Assembly: GCA_023387335.1 (NCBI GenBank)
Contig: JAEWIF010000048.1
Location: 62,001 to 126,000, forward strand
Direction of reading: 5' to 3'
Source of the DNA: Pseudomonadota bacterium
GTDB lineage: Bacteria > Pseudomonadota > Gammaproteobacteria > Burkholderiales > Burkholderiaceae_C
Length of the DNA: 64,000 nucleotides
This document shows, one piece after another, positions 46,087 to 55,254 of this stretch. How positions within the stretch are numbered: position 1 is the stretch's first letter; each line of letters opens with the position of its first letter. The notes beneath the pieces were generated by a model. The model saw only the letters and a list, made by a program, of their open reading frames with translations, had not been told where the DNA came from and made no database searches. Position numbers and translations under genes: made by a program.

Positions 46087-46163
46087 CTGCCCGTAGCTCA
46101 ACTGGATAGAGCAGCTGCCTTCTAAGCAGCAGGTCGGGGGTTCGAGTCCCTCCGGGCAGGCCA
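46087..46163 (+). tRNA. tRNA-Arg (anticodon TCT)
   Basis: A 77-base cloverleaf with acceptor stem CTGCCCG/CGGGCAG, discriminator G and encoded CCA (46161-46163). The anticodon loop CTTCTAA (46119-46125) gives TCT at 46121-46123, reading AGA and rare AGG codons. The T arm is GGGGG-TTCGAGT-CCCTC. No element follows that would suggest an integration site. Confidence 0.97.
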
Positions 46164-46182
46164 AGGCCCTGGTAGCGGCAAG

Positions 46183-46794
46183 CTACGCGCCCCTGGCGGG
46201 CGACACAAGGTCCAGGTAGTCCGAGCGCGTCCGCGGCAGCACCGCGCCCACCAGTTGCTCGTACGAAGTGCGATGGCGCGCGAGCATGCGGGCCGAAGCC
46301 ACGGACTTCGACCGGCAGAACCAGTGGCAGGTGTGTTGCATCAGCAGCATCTCGGCCGAGATCGCGAACGCGCGATCCTTCGCCGACTCCGCGGCCGGTT
46401 CGTCGACGGCACGGCAGATGCCCCGTGCGTGGACACGGAGGGCTTCGCGCATGTCGAACGAACCGGCGAAAGCCGACGACAACGGCAGCCAGATCGGCAG
46501 CTTGCTCACGCGCGTGGCCGCGGGGTCCGCGGCCGCGAAGTCGCTCGCGAGCTGGCGCATCTGCCTGCACAGCGCTTCCTCGGTCGATCGCAGGACGCTC
46601 CAGACCTGTTCGCGCCGGGCGGCATCAGGCTCGCCCAAGGCGCGCAAGTAGCCCTCGCTCAGCGACTCGATGTCCTTTTCGATGCTGCGGCCCGAAAGGA
46701 ATCGGGCGAGGAGGGCGATGCGCCGTTGCTGCAGCCTGGCCTTGGCCATCCAGAACACGGCCAGTACCAATGCAAGGGTCAGAAGGAGATCCAC
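46183..46794 (-). CDS. Membrane-anchored protein of unknown function
   Basis: A 203-residue protein. Residues 1-17 (MDLLLTLALVLAVFWMA) are an N-terminal membrane anchor followed by a basic stretch (KARLQQRR), so the rest is likely cytoplasmic. The body is mainly helical. Four Cys occur, in ALCRQM, GICRAV and HTCHWFCRSKS. I do not recognise the family. The start is a GTG at 46792-46794; AAGGAGAT lies inside the first codons, not before them, so the start is uncertain. It is divergent from the DAHP synthase gene. Confidence 0.6.
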   Translation of the reverse strand: MDLLLTLALVLAVFWMAKARLQQRRIALLARFLSGRSIEKDIESLSEGYLRALGEPDAARREQVWSVLRSTEEALCRQMRQLASDFAAADPAATRVSKLPIWLPLSSAFAGSFDMREALRVHARGICRAVDEPAAESAKDRAFAISAEMLLMQHTCHWFCRSKSVASARMLARHRTSYEQLVGAVLPRTRSDYLDLVSPARGA

Positions 46795-46891
46795 CGGGCG
46801 ATCCTACACAGCGCGGCGGAGATCCCCGCCCAGCTCCAGCCCGACAGCGTCGTTTGATACCCTCCGGGGCATTCCGAGACTCCCCGCAACC

Positions 46892-47980
46892 ATGAACTCC
46901 GCCCCCCTCGAGGACGAACCCGGCGCGCGCCAGGTCGAAGACCTCCGCATCCGGCAGATCCGCCCCCTCATCTCCCCCGCGCTGCTCCAGTACGACCTGC
47001 CCGCCGACGCTTCGGTCAGCGCGTTCGTGGAAAAGAGCCGCCGCTCGGTCGCCGACGTCGTGCACGGGCGCGATCCGCGCCTGCTGGTGATCGTGGGGCC
47101 GTGCTCCATCCACGACCTGGACCAGGCGCTCGAGTACGCCAAGCGCTTGCAGGCGTTCGCCCCCGAGGTGAGCCAGGAGCTGCTGCTCGTCATGCGCGTC
47201 TACTTCGAGAAGCCGCGCACCACGGTGGGCTGGAAGGGGTTCATCAACGATCCCTTCCTGGACGGCAGCTACCACGTCAACGAGGGCCTGAGGCTCGCGC
47301 GGCAGCTCCTGCTGGAGCTCGCGCGCATGGAGGTGCCGGCCGCCACCGAGTTCCTCGACCTGCTCAGCCCGCAGTACCTGTCGGACCTGATCTCCTGGGG
47401 CGCGATCGGCGCCCGCACGACCGAGAGCCCGAGCCATCGCCAGCTGGCGTCGGGCCTGTCGTGTTCGATCGGCTTCAAGAACGGCACCGACGGCGGCGTG
47501 CAGATGGCGGCCGACGCGCTGGTGGCGTGCCGCGCCTCGCACGCGTTCATGGGCGTGACCAAGATGGGCGTGGCCGCGGTGTTCGAGACCGCGGGCAACG
47601 ACGACTGCCACATCATCCTGCGCGGCGGATCGCGCGGCCCCAACTACGCCGCGGCCGACATCGAGGCGGCCTGCGCCGTGCTGCGCAAGTCCGGCGTGCG
47701 CGAGCGCGTGATGGTGGACTGCTCCCACGCCAACTCGGAGAAGAAGTTCGAGCGGCAGGTCGCGGTCGCCGACGACATCGCGCGGCAGATGGAAGCCGGC
47801 GAGCGCCGCGTGCTCGGCCTGATGATCGAGAGCCACCTGCGCGAAGGCCGCCAGGACCTCAGGCCGGGACAACCGCTCGCGCATGGCGTGTCGATCACCG
47901 ACGCATGCATCGGGTGGGAGGCGACGGAAGAAGTGCTGCGGCGGCTGGCGACCGCGGTGCGCAAGAGCGCGCGGGCCTGA
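46892..47980 (+). CDS. aroG: 3-deoxy-7-phosphoheptulonate synthase (type I DAHP synthase)
   Basis: First enzyme of the shikimate pathway: condenses phosphoenolpyruvate and erythrose 4-phosphate; 362 residues, class I (AroFGH type). Signatures: LLVIVGPCSIHDLDQALEYA, VMRVYFEKPRTTVGWKG, the metal/PEP Cys motif in GPCSIHD, FLDLLSPQYLSDLISWGAIG and DCSHANSEKK. The ATG at 46892 starts the family N-terminus. Which aromatic amino acid inhibits it cannot be told from sequence by eye. Stands alone, tail-to-tail with the next gene with no gap. Confidence 0.95.
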   Translation: MNSAPLEDEPGARQVEDLRIRQIRPLISPALLQYDLPADASVSAFVEKSRRSVADVVHGRDPRLLVIVGPCSIHDLDQALEYAKRLQAFAPEVSQELLLVMRVYFEKPRTTVGWKGFINDPFLDGSYHVNEGLRLARQLLLELARMEVPAATEFLDLLSPQYLSDLISWGAIGARTTESPSHRQLASGLSCSIGFKNGTDGGVQMAADALVACRASHAFMGVTKMGVAAVFETAGNDDCHIILRGGSRGPNYAAADIEAACAVLRKSGVRERVMVDCSHANSEKKFERQVAVADDIARQMEAGERRVLGLMIESHLREGRQDLRPGQPLAHGVSITDACIGWEATEEVLRRLATAVRKSARA

Positions 47981-48820
47981 TCAGCCCCGGCCGAGCAGGC
48001 CGTTCAACTCCGCGCCGCTCGCCGCCTGCGCGAACGCGTCGAACCGTCCCTCGCTCGCGATCGCCTGCGCCGCGCGCATGAAGCCGCCCCAGGCGCTGCG
48101 GGCCAGCGCGCCGCCCACGCTCACGCGGCGCACGCCCAGCGCCTCGATGTCGCGCATCGTGAGGTCGGTGGGAAAGCCGATCAGCAGGTTCACCGGCTTG
48201 GGCGCGACGGCCGCGACCACGGCCGCGATCTGCTCGCGGGTCTTGATGCCCGGCGCGTAGAGGCAGTCCGCGCCGGCTTCCGAATAGGCCTTGAGCCGGC
48301 GGATCGCGTCGTCGAGGTCGGGCCGTCCTGCGAAGAAGTTCTCGGCGCGGCCGACGAGCAGGGCTTCGCCGCCCGCTTCGTCGATGGCGGTGCGGGCCGC
48401 GCGGATGCGTTCCACCGCCTCCGCGATGTCGCGCAGCGGCCGATCCGGATTGCCCGTCGAATCCTCGATCGAGAGCCCCGCCACGCCCGTGTCCAGCGCG
48501 AGCTTCACGTTGCGAGCCACGCCCGCGGCATCGCTCGCGAAGCCCGCCTCGAAGTCCGCGTTGATCGGCAGCGAGGTCGCCCCCACCATCTCGCGCAGGT
48601 GTTCGAGCACCGATTCGAGCGTCATCTGCCCGTCGGCCTGGCCCTGGCACCACGCCGCGCCCGAACTGGTGGTCGCGAGGGCCTTGAAGCCCAGGTGCTC
48701 CAGGTAGCGGGCGCTGCCGACGTCCCAGGGGTTCGGGATCACGAAGCAACCGGAGCTATGCAGTTGCCGGAAATCGCGGCGGCTTTCGGAGATCTGTTGG
48801 GGCGTCGGCATGGAAGACAT
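47981..48820 (-). CDS. Isocitrate lyase/PEP mutase family protein
   Basis: A 279-residue TIM-barrel protein of the ICL/PEPM superfamily. Landmarks: CFVIPNPWDVGSARYLEHLG, TTSSGAAWCQGQADG, the Mg-binding INADFEAGF, and GLSIEDSTGNPDRPLRD. The KKCGH catalytic loop of true isocitrate lyase is absent, so the enzyme is more likely a C-C lyase or decarboxylase acting on another 2-oxo acid (oxaloacetate decarboxylase- or methylisocitrate lyase-like). ATG 48820 is given; ATG 48811 is an equal alternative. Function in vivo unknown. Confidence 0.85.
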   Translation of the reverse strand: MSSMPTPQQISESRRDFRQLHSSGCFVIPNPWDVGSARYLEHLGFKALATTSSGAAWCQGQADGQMTLESVLEHLREMVGATSLPINADFEAGFASDAAGVARNVKLALDTGVAGLSIEDSTGNPDRPLRDIAEAVERIRAARTAIDEAGGEALLVGRAENFFAGRPDLDDAIRRLKAYSEAGADCLYAPGIKTREQIAAVVAAVAPKPVNLLIGFPTDLTMRDIEALGVRRVSVGGALARSAWGGFMRAAQAIASEGRFDAFAQAASGAELNGLLGRG

Positions 48821-48835
48821 TCTGCGCGCCCAGGC

Positions 48836-49750
48836 TCAGGCCCGCACGTGCTCGCTGGCCTCGAACAGCTCGACCACCCACTCCACGAACGCGCGCACCT
48901 TGGCGCTCAGGTGGCGGTTGGGCGGGTACACGATGTGCAGCGGGATCGCCGGCCGCGTCCACTCGGGCAGCACTTCGACGAGGTCGCCGCTGCGCAGGTG
49001 CGCGGCCGCGCCGAAGGCCGCCACCTGCGACACGCCCAGCCCGGCCAGCACCGCGGCCATGTGCGCGTTGGCCTCGTTCACCGCGACCTGGTAGCGGCCC
49101 GCGATCTCCAGCGATTCACCGTCGCGCTCGAACACGTGCGGATAGGGCCGGCCGGTGCGCGTGGAGAAGTAGTTGACCGTGACGTGGCCGTCGAGCTCGA
49201 GTTCGGAGGGATGCGTGGGCGCGCCGCGCTCGCGCAGGTACGAGGGCGCGGCGACGGTGACGAGCCGCATGTTGCCCACGCGCCGCGCGACCAGCGACTG
49301 CTCGAGCAGCTCGCCGCCGCGGATCACGCAGTCCACGTTGTCGGTGATCAGGTCCACCGGCCGGTCGGTGACGCCCAGGTCGATGCGGATGTCCGGGTAG
49401 CGGCGATGGAACCCGGGCAAGGCGGGGATGAGGATGAGCCGCGCCACCGAGGTGCCCACGTCCACGCGCAGCCGCCCGCTCGGGTTGGCCTGGGCGTTGC
49501 TCATGCTGGCCTCGATGTCGTCCAGGTCGTTGAGCAGCCGCGAGGTGCGCTCGTAGTAGGCGGCGCCGTCGGCGGTGACGGTGACCTGGCGCGTGGTGCG
49601 GTTGAGCAGCCGCACCTTCAGCCGCGCCTCCAGCTGCTGCACGAGCTTGGTCACCGAGCCCTTGGGCAGGTTCAACGACTCGGCGGCGCGCGTGAAGCTG
49701 CCGGTCTCGACCACCCGCGCGTAGACCTGCATGGCCTGGATCCTGTCCAT
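48836..49750 (-). CDS. LysR-family regulator of the efflux operon (MexT/BpeT/CeoR-like)
   Basis: A 304-residue LysR-type transcription factor. The N-terminal winged HTH is VYARVVETGSFTRAAESLNL and PKGSVTKLVQQLEARLKVRL; the co-inducer domain spans about residues 90-295. It is divergent from the LlpE-type gene and RND pump with a 102-bp shared intergenic region, the layout of ceoR/bpeT next to llpE-ceoAB-opcM / llpE-bpeEF-oprC in Burkholderia. It therefore probably activates this pump in response to a small aromatic or toxic compound. That role is inferred from gene order. Confidence 0.88.
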   Translation of the reverse strand: MDRIQAMQVYARVVETGSFTRAAESLNLPKGSVTKLVQQLEARLKVRLLNRTTRQVTVTADGAAYYERTSRLLNDLDDIEASMSNAQANPSGRLRVDVGTSVARLILIPALPGFHRRYPDIRIDLGVTDRPVDLITDNVDCVIRGGELLEQSLVARRVGNMRLVTVAAPSYLRERGAPTHPSELELDGHVTVNYFSTRTGRPYPHVFERDGESLEIAGRYQVAVNEANAHMAAVLAGLGVSQVAAFGAAAHLRSGDLVEVLPEWTRPAIPLHIVYPPNRHLSAKVRAFVEWVVELFEASEHVRA

Positions 49751-49852
49751 CCCGGTTCCCTTCCTTTTGGGCGCGATTGTTCATCGGCCGGAAACAGAGA
49801 ACTGGTCGGCAGCCGCTTTATCCGCAGAACCTGCGTGCCTATCCTTCAGGCC

Positions 49853-50671
49853 ATGGTTGCCGAACCGTCCCCTTCCGCTTTCCGCGTTCTGCCCGTGCCC
49901 GGCGTCGGCCGGGACGTGCGCGTGTGGGGCACCCGCCCGCGCGGCAAGTCGCTGCCGCTGGTGCTGCATTTCCACGGCGGCAGCTTCACCACGGGCGACC
50001 TCGACAGCGGCGCCCAGCTCGCGCTGCTGATGGCCGAGGCCGGCGCCATCGTGGCTTCGTTCGATTACCCGCTGGCTCCGCAGCACCGCTTCCCCGACGC
50101 GGTCGAGGCCGGCTACTCGGCGCTCGAATGGCTGTTCCGCCAGCGCACCTCGCTGGCCGGCCGCGACGCGCCCCTGTACATCGCGGGCGAGGAGGCCGGC
50201 GGCAACCTCGCGGCCGCGGTGGCCATGATGGTGCGCGACCGTCGCCATCCGCCGCTGGCCGGCCAGATCCTGGTGGCGCCCATGCTCGATCCCTGCACGG
50301 CCATGCCCTCGCTGCGCGACAAGCTCGGCGAACAGGTGGAATGCCGCTGGGCCGAGGGCTGGGGCGCCTACCTGCGCGGCCCGATGGACGCCGAGCATCC
50401 CTACGCCGTGCCGGCCCACGCGCAGCGCCTGGCGGACCTGCCGCGCACGCTGGTGCTCACGGGTCACGACGATCCGATGCGCGATGAAGCCGGCGCCTAT
50501 GCCAAGCGTCTGCGCGCGGCCGGCGTGAGCGTCACCTGCTCGATGCTGGAAGAGCCCACCGGCTGGCCCGAATCGCTGGAGCAGGGCCAGCTCGACGAAT
50601 GCCCCTGCGCCGAGCAGGCGCGATGTCGGATCGCCGAGTTCTTCCAGGCGCCGACGCCACCGCCCAGCTAG
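49853..50671 (+). CDS. LlpE-type alpha/beta-hydrolase, catalytic residues replaced
   Basis: A 272-residue protein of the hormone-sensitive-lipase-like esterase family, first gene of the efflux operon. The oxyanion motif HGGSF (residues 41-45) and YPLAPQHRFPDAVEAGY are kept. The nucleophile elbow, GDSAGG in active members, reads GEEAGG at 112-117, so Ser is Glu114. The C-terminal DDPMRDEAGAYAKRL keeps the acid residue, but the position of the catalytic His (usually IHGF) reads PTGWPE. It therefore looks like a pseudo-esterase. In Burkholderia a lipase-like llpE precedes ceoAB-opcM / bpeEF-oprC, matching the order here. Possibly a ligand-binding protein; this is inference. Confidence 0.85.
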   Translation: MVAEPSPSAFRVLPVPGVGRDVRVWGTRPRGKSLPLVLHFHGGSFTTGDLDSGAQLALLMAEAGAIVASFDYPLAPQHRFPDAVEAGYSALEWLFRQRTSLAGRDAPLYIAGEEAGGNLAAAVAMMVRDRRHPPLAGQILVAPMLDPCTAMPSLRDKLGEQVECRWAEGWGAYLRGPMDAEHPYAVPAHAQRLADLPRTLVLTGHDDPMRDEAGAYAKRLRAAGVSVTCSMLEEPTGWPESLEQGQLDECPCAEQARCRIAEFFQAPTPPPS

Positions 50672-50778
50672 CGGCGCGGCCCCGCCACCCCCATTGACCT
50701 TGCCACCGTGGCAGGCCCAAACATGGCCGGCCAGGCGCAGCTCGTCCCGATCCAGGACCCCACTCTCGAGGAAAGACC

Positions 50779-51996
50779 ATGAAGAAACTGTTCCAACGCT
50801 CCCCCCACCGCTGGTGGGCCGCCGCCGGCATCACGGCGGTCGCCGCGGCGGCGGCCATCGTCATCGCGCCGCGCCACGAGGCGCAGGCCAGCGCGCCGCC
50901 TGCCGCGCCGCAGGCCGTCCCTGTCTCCGTCGCCACCGTCGCCGAGCGCGAGGTCACGACCTGGGACGAGTTCTCGGGCCGCCTCGAGGCGGTCGAGCGC
51001 GTCGAGGTCCGCTCGCGCGTCGCCGGCGCCGTGCAGTCCGTGCATTTCCGCGAAGGCGCCCTGGTGCGCTCGGGCGACCTGCTCGTCACCATCGATCCCG
51101 CGCCGTACGCGGCCGAGGTCGAGCGAGCCGAGGCGCAGGCCGCGGCCGCGCAGGCGCGGCTCACCAACGCGACGAGCGAGCACGCCCGCGCCAAGCGGCT
51201 GTGGGAAGAGAGCGCGATCGCCCAGCGCGAGGTGGACGAGCGCGTCAACGGCCTGCGCGAGGCCGAGGCGAACCTGCGCGCCGCGCAGGCGCAGCTGCAG
51301 GCGGCGCGCCTGAGCCTGTCGTACACGCAGGTCCGCGCGCCGGTCGCCGGCCGCATCGGCAAGCTGGAAGTGACGGTGGGCAACCTGGTCGCGGCCGGGC
51401 CCGGCGCGCCGGTGCTCACCACGCTGGTGTCGGTCAGCCCGATCTACGCCAGCTTCGAGGCCGACGAGCAGACCATCGTGCGCGCGCTGCGCGACCTGCC
51501 GCGCGGCGCCAGCGCGCGCCAGCTGATCGAGCGCATCCCCGTGCGCATGGAAACGGCCGCCGGCGGCGAGCAGGGCCACGAGGGCCGGCTGCAGCTGATC
51601 GACAACCAAGTCGACGCCAAGAGCGGAACCATCCGCGTGCGCGCCGCCTTCGACAACGCCGACGGCAGCCTGATCCCCGGCCAGTTCGCGCGCATCCGCA
51701 TGGGCCAGCCGCAGCCCTCGCGCGTGGTGCTGGTGAGCGAGCGAGCGGTCGGCACCGACCAGGACAAGAAGTTCGTGCTGGTGGTGGGGCAGGGCGACAA
51801 GGCCGAGTACCGCGAGATCGCCCTCGGCGCGCCGGTCGACGGCCTGCGGGTGGTGCGCAACGGCCTCAAGGCCGGCGAGCGCATCGTGGTCAACGGCCTG
51901 CAGCGCGTGCGCCCCGGTGCGGTGGTGCAGCCACAGCCGGTCGAGATGACGGCGCGGGCCGAAGGCGCGTCGCCGCAGACCGTCGCCGCGAAGTGA
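50779..51996 (+). CDS. RND efflux periplasmic adaptor (MexE/CeoA/BpeE-like)
   Basis: A 405-residue membrane-fusion protein. Residues about 12-30 form an uncleaved or signal anchor (WWAAAGITAVAAAAAIVIAP) without a lipobox Cys. Then come the lipoyl half-motifs VEVRSRVAGAVQSVHFREGA and YTQVRAPVAGRIGKLEVTVG, an alpha-helical hairpin between them (Ala/Glu-rich, 115-165), a beta-barrel and a membrane-proximal domain with GLKAGERIVVNGLQRVRPG. It links the RND pump with the outer-membrane channel. It follows the LlpE-type gene by 107 bp and precedes the pump by 7 bp. Confidence 0.95.
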   Translation: MKKLFQRSPHRWWAAAGITAVAAAAAIVIAPRHEAQASAPPAAPQAVPVSVATVAEREVTTWDEFSGRLEAVERVEVRSRVAGAVQSVHFREGALVRSGDLLVTIDPAPYAAEVERAEAQAAAAQARLTNATSEHARAKRLWEESAIAQREVDERVNGLREAEANLRAAQAQLQAARLSLSYTQVRAPVAGRIGKLEVTVGNLVAAGPGAPVLTTLVSVSPIYASFEADEQTIVRALRDLPRGASARQLIERIPVRMETAAGGEQGHEGRLQLIDNQVDAKSGTIRVRAAFDNADGSLIPGQFARIRMGQPQPSRVVLVSERAVGTDQDKKFVLVVGQGDKAEYREIALGAPVDGLRVVRNGLKAGERIVVNGLQRVRPGAVVQPQPVEMTARAEGASPQTVAAK

Positions 51997-52003
51997 GAGA
52001 GCC

Positions 52004-55000
52004 ATGAACTTCTCGAGATTCTTCATCGACCGCCCGATCTTCGCGGGCGTGCTGTCGGTCCTGATCTTCCTGTCCGGCCTGATCGCGCTGCGCGGGCTGC
52101 CGATCTCCGAGTACCCGGAGGTCGTGCCGCCCACGGTCGTGGTGCGGGCCAACTACCCCGGCGCCAACCCCAAGGTGATTGCCGAAACGGTGGCCACGCC
52201 GCTGGAGGAGGCCATCAACGGCGTGGAAGGCATGCTCTACATGAGCAGCCAGGCCACCACCGACGGCCTGCTCACGCTCAACGTCACCTTCCGCCTCGGC
52301 ACCGATCCCGACAAGGCGCAGCAGCTGGTGCAGAACCGCGTCTCGCAGGCCGAGCCGCGGCTGCCCGAGGAGGTGCGGCGCCTCGGCCTCTCCACGGTCA
52401 AGAGCTCGCCGGACATCACGATGGTGGTGCACCTGGTGTCGCCCAACGGCCGCTACGGCATGGACTACCTGCGCAACTACGCGGTGCTCAACGTCAAGGA
52501 CCGGCTCGCGCGCCTGAACGGCGTGGGCCAGGTCGGCATCTGGGGCGGCGGCGAGTACGCGATGCGCATCTGGCTCGATCCGCAGAAGGTGGCGCAGCGC
52601 GGCCTTTCCGCCGGCGACGTGGTGCGATCGGTGCGCGGGGAGAACGTGCAGGCCGCCGCCGGCGTGGTGGGCGCCTCGCCCGGCCTGCCCGGCGTGGACA
52701 CGCAGCTGTCGATCAACGCGCAGGGCCGCCTGGCCAACGAGGACGAGTTCGGCGACATCATCGTCAAGACCGGTCCCGACGGCGCGGTGACCCGCCTGCG
52801 CGACGTGTCGCGGCTGGAGCTGGGCGCCGCCGACTACTCGCTGCGTTCGCTGCTGGACAACCAGCCGGCGGTGGGCATCGGCGTGTTCCAGGCCCCGGGC
52901 TCCAACGCGCTGGAGATCTCCGAGCAGGTGCGCGCCACCATGCAGGAGATCGCGAAGACCATGCCCGAGGGCGTGGAGTACCGCATCGCCTACGACCCGA
53001 CGCAGTTCGTGCGCGCGTCCATCAAGTCGGTGGTGCAGACGCTGCTGGAGGCGATCGCGCTGGTGGTGCTGGTGGTGATCCTGTTCCTGCAGACCTGGCG
53101 CGCTTCCATCATCCCGCTGCTGGCGGTGCCGGTGTCGGTGGTGGGCACGTTCGCGGTGCTGCACCTGCTCGGCTTCTCCATCAACGCGCTCAGCCTGTTC
53201 GGGCTGGTGCTGGCCATCGGCATCGTGGTCGACGACGCCATCGTGGTGGTCGAGAACGTGGAGCGCAACATCGAGGCCGGGCTGTCGCCGTTGCAGGCGA
53301 CCTACCAAGCGATGCGCGAGGTGTCGGGGCCGATCATCGCCATCGCGCTGGTGCTGGTGGCGGTGTTCGTGCCGCTGGCCTTCATCAGCGGCCTGACCGG
53401 CCAGTTCTACCGCCAGTTCGCGGTGACGATCGCGATCTCCACCGTGATCTCGGCGATCAACTCGCTCACGCTGTCGCCCGCGCTGGCCGCGCTGCTGCTG
53501 CGCGGCCACGATGCGCCCAAGGACGCGCTCACGCGCTTCATGGACCGCTGGCTGGGCTGGCTGTTCCGCGGCTTCAACAACGCCTTCGGCCGCGGCGCCA
53601 ATGCGTACGGCAACGGCCTGAAAGGCGTGGTCGGGCGCAAGACGCTGATGCTGGGCCTGTACCTGGTGCTGGCCGCCGCCACGCTGGGCCTGTTCAAGGC
53701 CGTGCCCGGAGGCTTCGTGCCGGCGCAGGACAAGCAGTACCTGATCGGCTTCGCGCAACTGCCCGACGGCGCCACGCTCGACCGCACCGAGGCGGTGATC
53801 CGCCGCATGGGCGAGATCGCGCAGCAGAACCCGAACGTGGAGAGCACGCTGGCGTTCCCGGGCCTGTCGATCAACGGCTTCACCAACAGCTCCAACTCGG
53901 GGATCGTGTTCGCCATGCTCAAGCCGTTCGACCAGCGCAAGCGCGACGACCAGGCCGGCGGCGCGGTGGCGATGCAGCTGAACCAGGCCTTCGGCGGCAT
54001 CCAGGACGCGTTCATCGTGATGTTCCCGCCGCCGCCCGTGCAGGGCATAGGCACCACGGGCGGCTTCAAGCTGCAGCTGGAGGACCGGGCCTCGCTCGGC
54101 TACGACGCGATGGACGGCGCGGTGAAGGCTTTCATGGCCAAGGCCTCGCAGGCGCCGGAACTCGCCGGCCTGTTCACCAGCTGGCAGGTCAACGTGCCGC
54201 AGCTGTGGGCCGACATCGACCGCACCAAGGCGCGCCAGCTGGGCGTGCCGGTGCAGGACATCTTCGACACCATGCAGATCTACCTGGGCAGCCTGTACGT
54301 GAACGACTTCAACAAGTTCGGGCGCACGTACTCGGTGCGGGTGCAGGCCGACGCCGCCTACCGCGCGCGCGCCGACGACATCGGCACGCTCAAGGTGCGC
54401 GCCTCGTCGGGCGAGATGGTGCCGCTGTCCGCGCTGATGAAGGTGCGCGAGAGCTACGGACCCGAGCGGGCCATGCGCTACAACGGCTACCTCACCGCCG
54501 ACGTCAACGGCGGTCCGGCGCCGGGCTTCTCCTCGCACCAGGCGCAGGCGGCCATCGAGCGCATCGCCGCCGAGACCCTGCCGCCCGGCATCGCCTTCGA
54601 GTGGACCGACCTGACCTACCAGGAGATCCTGGCCGGCAACTCCGCGGTCTGGGTGTTCCCGCTGGCGATCCTGCTGGTGTTCCTGGTGCTGGCCGCGCAG
54701 TACGAAAGCCTGACGCTGCCGCTGTCGATCATCCTGATCGTGCCCATGGGCCTCCTGGCCGCGATGACCGGCGTATGGCTCTCCGGCGGGGACAACAACA
54801 TGTTCACGCAGATCGGGTTGATGGTGCTGGTGGGGCTCTCGGCCAAGAACGCCATCCTGATCGTGGAGTTCGCGCGCGAGCTGGAATTCGCGGGACGAAC
54901 GCCGGTGCAGGCCGCGCTGGAAGCGGCGCGGCTGCGGCTGCGGCCGATCCTGATGACGTCGCTGGCGTTCGTGATGGGCGTGCTGCCGCTGGTGCTGTCC

Positions 55001-55240
55001 AGCGGGGCCGGCTCGGAGATGCGCCAGGCCATGGGCGTGGCGGTGTTCGCGGGAATGATCGGCGTCACGGCCTTCGGCCTGTTCCTCACGCCGGTCTTCT
55101 ACGTGGCGCTGCGCCGCCTCGCGGGCAACCGTCCGCTGCGGCAGCACCAGCCGTCCACCCACGTCGACATCCCCGCGCCGGCGACGTCCGGTGGCGGTGG
55201 CACGGTGCGCCCGCTGCCCGCGGCACCGCACCAGGAATGA
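52004..55240 (+). CDS. RND multidrug efflux pump (MexF/CeoB/BpeF-like, HAE-1)
   Basis: A 1078-residue inner-membrane proton/drug antiporter. The start MNFSRFFIDRPIFAGVLSVL is typical of the MexF subgroup. Twelve helices and two periplasmic loops (about 35-340 and 560-870) are evident. The proton-relay aspartates are in AIGIVVDDAIVVVENVERNI (helix 4). FVPAQDKQYLIGFAQLPDGA lies in the second porter half and GLSAKNAILIVEFARELE in helix 10. It probably expels amphipathic antibiotics or plant aromatic toxins. Spacing of 7 bp after the adaptor gene indicates one operon. Confidence 0.96.
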   Translation: MNFSRFFIDRPIFAGVLSVLIFLSGLIALRGLPISEYPEVVPPTVVVRANYPGANPKVIAETVATPLEEAINGVEGMLYMSSQATTDGLLTLNVTFRLGTDPDKAQQLVQNRVSQAEPRLPEEVRRLGLSTVKSSPDITMVVHLVSPNGRYGMDYLRNYAVLNVKDRLARLNGVGQVGIWGGGEYAMRIWLDPQKVAQRGLSAGDVVRSVRGENVQAAAGVVGASPGLPGVDTQLSINAQGRLANEDEFGDIIVKTGPDGAVTRLRDVSRLELGAADYSLRSLLDNQPAVGIGVFQAPGSNALEISEQVRATMQEIAKTMPEGVEYRIAYDPTQFVRASIKSVVQTLLEAIALVVLVVILFLQTWRASIIPLLAVPVSVVGTFAVLHLLGFSINALSLFGLVLAIGIVVDDAIVVVENVERNIEAGLSPLQATYQAMREVSGPIIAIALVLVAVFVPLAFISGLTGQFYRQFAVTIAISTVISAINSLTLSPALAALLLRGHDAPKDALTRFMDRWLGWLFRGFNNAFGRGANAYGNGLKGVVGRKTLMLGLYLVLAAATLGLFKAVPGGFVPAQDKQYLIGFAQLPDGATLDRTEAVIRRMGEIAQQNPNVESTLAFPGLSINGFTNSSNSGIVFAMLKPFDQRKRDDQAGGAVAMQLNQAFGGIQDAFIVMFPPPPVQGIGTTGGFKLQLEDRASLGYDAMDGAVKAFMAKASQAPELAGLFTSWQVNVPQLWADIDRTKARQLGVPVQDIFDTMQIYLGSLYVNDFNKFGRTYSVRVQADAAYRARADDIGTLKVRASSGEMVPLSALMKVRESYGPERAMRYNGYLTADVNGGPAPGFSSHQAQAAIERIAAETLPPGIAFEWTDLTYQEILAGNSAVWVFPLAILLVFLVLAAQYESLTLPLSIILIVPMGLLAAMTGVWLSGGDNNMFTQIGLMVLVGLSAKNAILIVEFARELEFAGRTPVQAALEAARLRLRPILMTSLAFVMGVLPLVLSSGAGSEMRQAMGVAVFAGMIGVTAFGLFLTPVFYVALRRLAGNRPLRQHQPSTHVDIPAPATSGGGGTVRPLPAAPHQE

Positions 55241-55254
55241 ACCGGGAGACCGTC

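Noticed and set aside
46087..46182. tRNA-Arg as an integration site
   Set aside because: The DNA on both sides has normal composition, no repeat of the tRNA end is seen downstream, and no integrase or atypical gene is adjacent.
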